DNA from: Fibrobacteria bacterium
GTDB taxonomy: Bacteria; Fibrobacterota; Fibrobacteria; UBA11236
NCBI GenBank assembly: GCA_021155885.1
Contig: JAJNBB010000019.1
Location: forward strand, 1-44,439
Length of the DNA: 44,439 nt
Reading direction: 5' to 3'
This document shows positions 40,100 to 44,439 of the stretch, piece after piece. Position numbers and translations under genes: made by a program. Each line of letters starts with the position of its first letter. The first letter of the stretch is position 1. A model generated the notes under the pieces. That model was not told the DNA's origin. It saw only the letters and a program-made list of their open reading frames with translations, and did not search any database.

Positions 40100-40491
40100 C
40101 CTCCAACCAATCTTCCACGGGCCGCAGCATCTGGGCCGTCGTCGCCGGCTTGATCGTCGTCGTCGGCCTCGCCCTCGTAGGCGACGTCATCTCCCAGAAG
40201 ACCGGGCTCTACCCCATGGACGGCAGCACCGCCACCAACGGCGCGTTCGCGATCTTCCTGGCTTACCGCCTGGTGTTCACCGTGCTGGGCGGCTACGTCA
40301 CCGCGCGCCTCGCGCCGCAAAATCCGGTCAAACATGCCGTCATCCTCGGCGCGATCGGCACCGCCGGCGCCCTCGCCGGCGTGATCGCGATGGCGGTGAA
40401 GAACATGCCGGGCCCGGCGTGGTATCCCTGGGCGCTGGTGGTCACGGCCATCCCGTGCACCTGGCTCGGCGCCCGGATCCACAAGGACTAG
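40096..40491 (+). CDS. Small multi-TM membrane protein of unknown function
   Basis: IWAVVAGLIVVVGLALVGDVIS...YRLVFTVLGGYVTARLAP. Confidence 0.75.
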   Translation: MTSNQSSTGRSIWAVVAGLIVVVGLALVGDVISQKTGLYPMDGSTATNGAFAIFLAYRLVFTVLGGYVTARLAPQNPVKHAVILGAIGTAGALAGVIAMAVKNMPGPAWYPWALVVTAIPCTWLGARIHKD

Positions 40492-40545
40492 TCCGCTGCC
40501 CCTCATCCATGGACCTTATGGATGTCCCTTGTCCGCGAGGTTCCC

Positions 40546-40815
40546 ATGGACGAAGACCTTGACCGCCTGACGCGCGAAGAACTCCTGACCGAGGCCCGCA
40601 AGTTGCGCGCGGGCATTCGCGAACATCGCGACAGCACGGGCCACGAGCTGTGCTGGCACCATCCCCGGCTCTGGAACCTGCTCCCCGAGCCCCTGTCCCG
40701 CGACCTCGCCGTGCCCGCATGGCCCCAGTTCCTGCGCGGCTGCGTCCGCTACCGCGAATCCCTCGACGCGCAACTGCCCGATGCCCCGCGCACCTCCGGG
40801 GAGCATTCGGATTAG
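40546..40815 (+). CDS. Conserved hypothetical protein
   Basis: MDEDLDRLTREELLTEARKLRAGIREHRDSTGHELCWHHPRLWNLLPEP. Confidence 0.75.
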   Translation: MDEDLDRLTREELLTEARKLRAGIREHRDSTGHELCWHHPRLWNLLPEPLSRDLAVPAWPQFLRGCVRYRESLDAQLPDAPRTSGEHSD

Positions 40816-40870
40816 CTGTTCGCTGTTCGCTTCTTATCCCATTTTTCTTCAACCCCCAACCCCCAACACC
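40816..40870. repeat. Mixed heptamer-repeat element
   Basis: TGTTCGC x2 (40817-40830) right after a TAG stop, then AACCCCCAACCCCCAACACC (40851-40870). Confidence 0.7.
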
Positions 40871-40894
40871 GGGCTTCCAACCTATTTTTGACCC

Positions 40895-41449
40895 ATGGGT
40901 CACTACAAGCCGGGACAAGCGTCCGACGAAACCTCCGGCGCGGGATCGCCGGGCATCCCCTTCGGCGTCCAGTTGCTGGCGTTGATCGCCGGGATCGTGA
41001 TCTTCGTCATGGGGGTGGAATCCATTCTCCAGGACTACCGCGTGATCCGCAGCCTCACCCATCTCGACACCGAATACAAGACCATGCGGGGCACCTGGCT
41101 GCAGGTGAAAGTGCGGCAGGACTCCTCGAGTTCCGGGAAATACTACCCCGATGTTCTGTATGAATATTTCCCCGAAGGCAAGAGCGTGTGGGGCTGGCGA
41201 TTGTCGCTGGAAGAGCACCCCAAGGGCGCGGGATATTGGGAGGAGCGCCTCAAGAACTACAAGGCGGGCGACACCGTCACCGTACACGTGCGCCCCGAGG
41301 ACCCGAAGGACTCCTTCATCGAACCGCGGACGGACGGGATCTTCCGTTACCTGCTGAAGGGGCTGGTAGGGGTGGGATTCTGCGTTTTCGGGGGAATTTT
41401 GGTGTTCATCCCCCTCGCCGGCTGGCTGAAGAAGAAAAAACAGGATTAG
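40895..41449 (+). CDS. DUF3592-like membrane protein
   Basis: TM - TMRGTWLQVKVRQDSSSSGKYYPDVLYEYFPEGK - YKAGDTVTVHVRPEDPKDSFIEP - TM. Confidence 0.8.
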   Translation: MGHYKPGQASDETSGAGSPGIPFGVQLLALIAGIVIFVMGVESILQDYRVIRSLTHLDTEYKTMRGTWLQVKVRQDSSSSGKYYPDVLYEYFPEGKSVWGWRLSLEEHPKGAGYWEERLKNYKAGDTVTVHVRPEDPKDSFIEPRTDGIFRYLLKGLVGVGFCVFGGILVFIPLAGWLKKKKQD

Positions 41450-41450
41450 C

Positions 41451-41552
41451 CGCGAAGGATCGCAAAGATCGCAAAAAGAAATTTCAATAAAAAAAGCCGT
41501 GGAATTCCGCGGCTTTTTTTATGCGACCTTTGCGTTCTTTTGCGGCCATTGC
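41451..41552. repeat. Short-tandem-repeat inverted element (GATCGCAAA-type) flanking the terminator
   Basis: GCGAAGGATCGCAAAGATCGCAAAAAG / TGCGACCTTTGCGTTCTTTTGCGGCC. Confidence 0.7.
41489..41520. terminator. Bidirectional intrinsic terminator
   Basis: AAAAAAAGCCGTGGAATTCCGCGGCTTTTTTT. Confidence 0.92.
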
Positions 41553-41568
41553 GTTGGCCTGCGGTGCT

Positions 41569-41832
41569 CTAGACGATTTTGACCTTGAGCGTCTTGCCGA
41601 GCGCGGCGGCCGCGCGGGCCAAGGTGCTCAGCTTGATATCCTCGGCATGATTCTCGATGCGCGAAATCGCCGTGCGCTTCGTGTTCAATCGCGAAGCCAG
41701 GTCTTCCTGCGAAACGCCCGCCGACTCGCGCGCGGTGCGCATCATCTCGCCCACGTTCAGGTTCGGAGCCTTGATGCTCGGGGCGCCGCCGCGCTTGCGC
41801 GCGGAAGCCTTGGTTTTCTTCGCCTGGGGCAT
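41569..41832 (-). CDS. XRE-family helix-turn-helix regulator
   Basis: MMRTARESAGVSQEDLASRLNTKRTAISRIENHAEDIKLSTLARAAAALGKTLKVKI. Confidence 0.88.
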   Translation of the reverse strand: MPQAKKTKASARKRGGAPSIKAPNLNVGEMMRTARESAGVSQEDLASRLNTKRTAISRIENHAEDIKLSTLARAAAALGKTLKVKIV

Positions 41833-41923
41833 GCATCCTCCGAAACGGCGCGGTCGATGCCGACGCCGGTCCCCAATGTTAACAGGGGCGTTAACCCGTT
41901 GTCAATAGAGGAGATGACGTAGG

Positions 41924-42064
41924 AGTTGTTGGTTGTTGGTTGTGGGTTGTTGGAGAACGCGAAACAAAGAATGGTAGGCTCGAAACCCGTTGGAAATATT
42001 CACAAAAATCCAAAAATTACGGTTTTCTTGCCCTTCCAACAACCAAGAACTAACAACCAACAAC
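41924..42064. repeat. Heptamer-repeat inverted element (GTTGTTG-type)
   Basis: AGTTGTTGGTTGTTGGTTGTGGGTTGTTGGAG / TTCCAACAACCAAGAACTAACAACCAACAACC. Confidence 0.92.
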
Positions 42065-42070
42065 CTTGCC

Positions 42071-43033
42071 TTAATGCCCCCCGTGGGCCTCGGAGGCGAG
42101 GAGATGCTCGGCCTCGAGCGCGGCCATGCAGCCGGTCCCCGCCGAGGTGATGGCCTGGCGGTAGACCTTGTCCTGCACGTCCCCGGCGGCGAACACGCCC
42201 TCGACGCTGGTCTTGGTCGTGCCCGGCTGGGTGATCAAATACCCGCTCTCATCGGTTTTCAGCTGCCCCTCGAGGAAGCCCGTGTTAGGCGTATGCCCGA
42301 TGGCATAGAACAAGCCCGAGGCCGGCAGCTTGGTGACCGCGCCGGTCTTGAGGTTCTTGAGCTCCACGCCCTCCAGGAATTGCTCGCCGTACACGTCCAC
42401 GAGCTGGGTGTCCCAGATGATCTCGAGCCCGGGGGTGTTGAACGCGCGCAACTGCATGGCCTTGCTCGCGCGCAGCTCGTCCCGGCGATGGACCAGGTAG
42501 ACCTTCGAGGCGAACTTGGTGAGGTAGGTGGCTTCCTCGACCGCGGTGTCTCCCCCGCCGATCACCACCAGCGCCTTGTTGCGGAAAATCGGAAGGCCCC
42601 CGTCGCACACCGCGCACGCGGAAATCCCCTTTTGCCACAGCAATTCCTCGTTCGGCACGTGCATGCGCTTGGCGGTGGCGCCCGTCGCGAGGATCACGGT
42701 TTTCGCGAGGATCTCGCCGCCTTCCTCGGGATAGACTTTAAACGGCCGCGACGACAGGTCGACGCGCGACACGGTCTCGGTGCGGATGCGCGTGCCGCAG
42801 TGCAGGGCCTGCTCGCGCATGCGGTGCATCAGCTCGGGGCCGCCGATCGACGTGAACCCGGGAAAATTTTCGATCTCGGTGGTCGTCGTCAGCTGGCCGC
42901 CCGCCGCCACGCCGGCCGCCATGAATCCCTCGAACATCAGGGGCTTGAGGTTGGCCCGTGCGGCATAAATCGCCGCGGTGTGACCGGCGGGGCCGGAACC
43001 GATAATCACCACATTTTCGACGGAATCGCTCAT
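42071..43033 (-). CDS. trxB: Thioredoxin-disulfide reductase
   Basis: [51 protein letters not shown]. Confidence 0.96.
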   Translation of the reverse strand: MSDSVENVVIIGSGPAGHTAAIYAARANLKPLMFEGFMAAGVAAGGQLTTTTEIENFPGFTSIGGPELMHRMREQALHCGTRIRTETVSRVDLSSRPFKVYPEEGGEILAKTVILATGATAKRMHVPNEELLWQKGISACAVCDGGLPIFRNKALVVIGGGDTAVEEATYLTKFASKVYLVHRRDELRASKAMQLRAFNTPGLEIIWDTQLVDVYGEQFLEGVELKNLKTGAVTKLPASGLFYAIGHTPNTGFLEGQLKTDESGYLITQPGTTKTSVEGVFAAGDVQDKVYRQAITSAGTGCMAALEAEHLLASEAHGGH

Positions 43034-43066
43034 TTTTTAAATCCTTGCGTTGGTTCTGACCCGAAT

Positions 43067-43101
43067 TTAGAAACATTCTAATTTTAGAACGATTCTAAAA
43101 T
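43067..43101. promoter_or_regulatory. Two tandem palindromic sites upstream of trxB
   Basis: TTAGAAACATTCTAA (43067-43081) and ATTTTAGAACGATTCTAAAAT (43081-43101), both perfect inverted repeats. Confidence 0.65.
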
Positions 43102-43226
43102 GAATTTTTTCAAAAAAAGTTTCCCTGAATTTAGGTAGAACGGGGCGAACCCGTTAGGAGGATTTGGGGGCGGTCCGGGCGAGTTCTCCCAGACCCGGTC
43201 CGCCCGGACCGGGCGGGCACCTGCGG

Positions 43227-44439
43227 TTACTCCGGGGACTTCGAAGGCTGGACGAGATAAACGCCCGCGCCCGCCTGGGGGCCGGTTTGGCGGCCCAGGA
43301 CCGAGCGCGCCTTGCCCAGGCGCCGCGCTTCTTCCGCGGACAATACCTGGAGCCTGGGAACTGCCTGGAGACGCTTCCCGGCGGTCGCGCCGAGGATCGA
43401 CACGGCCGGACTTCCCAAATGCACGAGGGAGTCGTTCCGGAACTGGTACACCCCATTGCTGGTCCCGGCATAGAATCCCTGGGCGTTTCCGGCTATGTCA
43501 TGCACCGTGACTCCCGTAGGCATGTCGGCCACCTTCCCTCCTAAAGCGCCTCCCGTCGACGGGAACCGGTAAAACCCGCTGCGCACGGCAATCCACACCG
43601 TGCCCGTATCCCGGATTCCCAGAGCCATCACCGTGTCGCTGGGCACGAAAATCGAAGACATGCTGGCGCGATATTGGGTCCAGCTCGCGCCGTTGTAGCG
43701 TCGAAGCCCCTGGGTCGAAAACGTGCGGGCGAAGGACGAGGTAGCCCCTCCGAACCCGACCCAGACTGCCGTTCCAGCGCCGGCCGTGAAGCCCGTCACC
43801 CCCTTACCGCTGAGCGCCGCCGAGTCCCACACGGTCACCGTCGTGTCCGTCCCGGAGACGGATCTCCGGTAGATACCCCGCTGAGTGGCGGCCCAAACTC
43901 CAGCGGCGTTCACGGTCACGCCCGTCACGGTGTCCGAAGCGAGAAGCGTTGAAAACCGCATGCCCGCCAGGGTGTCGGCGCTTCCACCGCGCCTCAGGCG
44001 ATACAAACCCCGCTGGGTGCCCACCCAAGCTTCCGTGCCTTGAGGATTCCACTCGCATACCTGGCCCACCGCAGAGGAAGAGGGAATCGAAGAAGGGAGG
44101 ACATAGTTCCGCGCTTTCCAGACCGCGTTCGAGCCATCAAAAACCAGGGGCAAACCGGCTCGCGTCAGGCAGAACCCCCAGGAAGAGAAGACGGAAGAAT
44201 GCAGCTTCCATTTCAGGGAATCCCGGTAGAATAAAGCGCTGCCTCCAATGAAGTTGATGTCGCCCCCGAAGGCCCAGGGCCGCAGCAGGCTGTCGAGCCG
44301 GATCTGCGCCACGGAACTCACTCGCGGGGATCCGTACGCGGGCTGCACCATGGCGGCCTCCTCCAGCGTCATCCCCTGGGCCTCGGCCCACTGCGCGAGG
44401 CGCGGGTCGGCGGCCGCGATTTCCCCGATGTAGGCGTTG
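43227..44439 (-). CDS. C-terminal part of a large secreted propeller-repeat protein, cut by the window edge
   Basis: Repeats such as GVTVNAAGVWAATQRGIYRR; the frame stays open past the called Met to the edge (NAYIGEIAAADPRLAQWAEAQGM...). Confidence 0.65.
   Translation of the reverse strand, partial: NAYIGEIAAADPRLAQWAEAQGMTLEEAAMVQPAYGSPRVSSVAQIRLDSLLRPWAFGGDINFIGGSALFYRDSLKWKLHSSVFSSWGFCLTRAGLPLVFDGSNAVWKARNYVLPSSIPSSSAVGQVCEWNPQGTEAWVGTQRGLYRLRRGGSADTLAGMRFSTLLASDTVTGVTVNAAGVWAATQRGIYRRSVSGTDTTVTVWDSAALSGKGVTGFTAGAGTAVWVGFGGATSSFARTFSTQGLRRYNGASWTQYRASMSSIFVPSDTVMALGIRDTGTVWIAVRSGFYRFPSTGGALGGKVADMPTGVTVHDIAGNAQGFYAGTSNGVYQFRNDSLVHLGSPAVSILGATAGKRLQAVPRLQVLSAEEARRLGKARSVLGRQTGPQAGAGVYLVQPSKSPE

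Noticed and set aside
41569-41832. XRE regulator as half of a toxin-antitoxin pair
   Set aside because: No adjacent small toxin-like ORF; the upstream neighbour is a repeat element and then trxB.
43193-43212. CCCGGTCCGCCCGGACCGGG palindrome as a terminator
   Set aside because: Strong stem but no adjacent T-run on either strand; left unassigned.

Overview
GC-rich bacterial chromosomal window with about 40 supportable protein-coding genes. Lineage is inferred only: several secreted proteins carry T9SS-like or short GRR-type C-terminal tails, which would fit a Fibrobacterota/FCB-type organism. Much of it is housekeeping: metF, trpS, rnd, tatA/tatC, carA, an RlmB-like methyltransferase, HU, smpB, a cell-wall amidase, pcm, leuB, ilvE, cimA and trxB. 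Accessory content includes a degenerate M57-like pseudo-metalloprotease, three tandem TIMP/NTR-like secreted paralogs, two DUF1080 + sugar-dehydrogenase-like propeller pairs next to a predicted outer-membrane protein, an SxtJ/carbamoyltransferase/DUF5989 cassette, and a RAYT-type transposase. The strongest non-coding signal is a set of about eleven intergenic elements built from short (mostly 7-nt) degenerate tandem repeats, most with inverted arms. Most begin within a few nt of a stop codon, and several enclose terminator-like hairpins. A second repeat family is the 28-bp palindrome GTAGGGGC...GCCCCTAC, one copy of which lies in frame inside the RAYT gene. Other notable points are an apparent TatA/B-like domain fused to 5-formyl-THF cyclo-ligase, an uncalled Ile/Leu-containing leader peptide plus terminator upstream of cimA, and tandem palindromic operator-like sites upstream of trxB. 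No database searches were run; family names come from recognised motifs.
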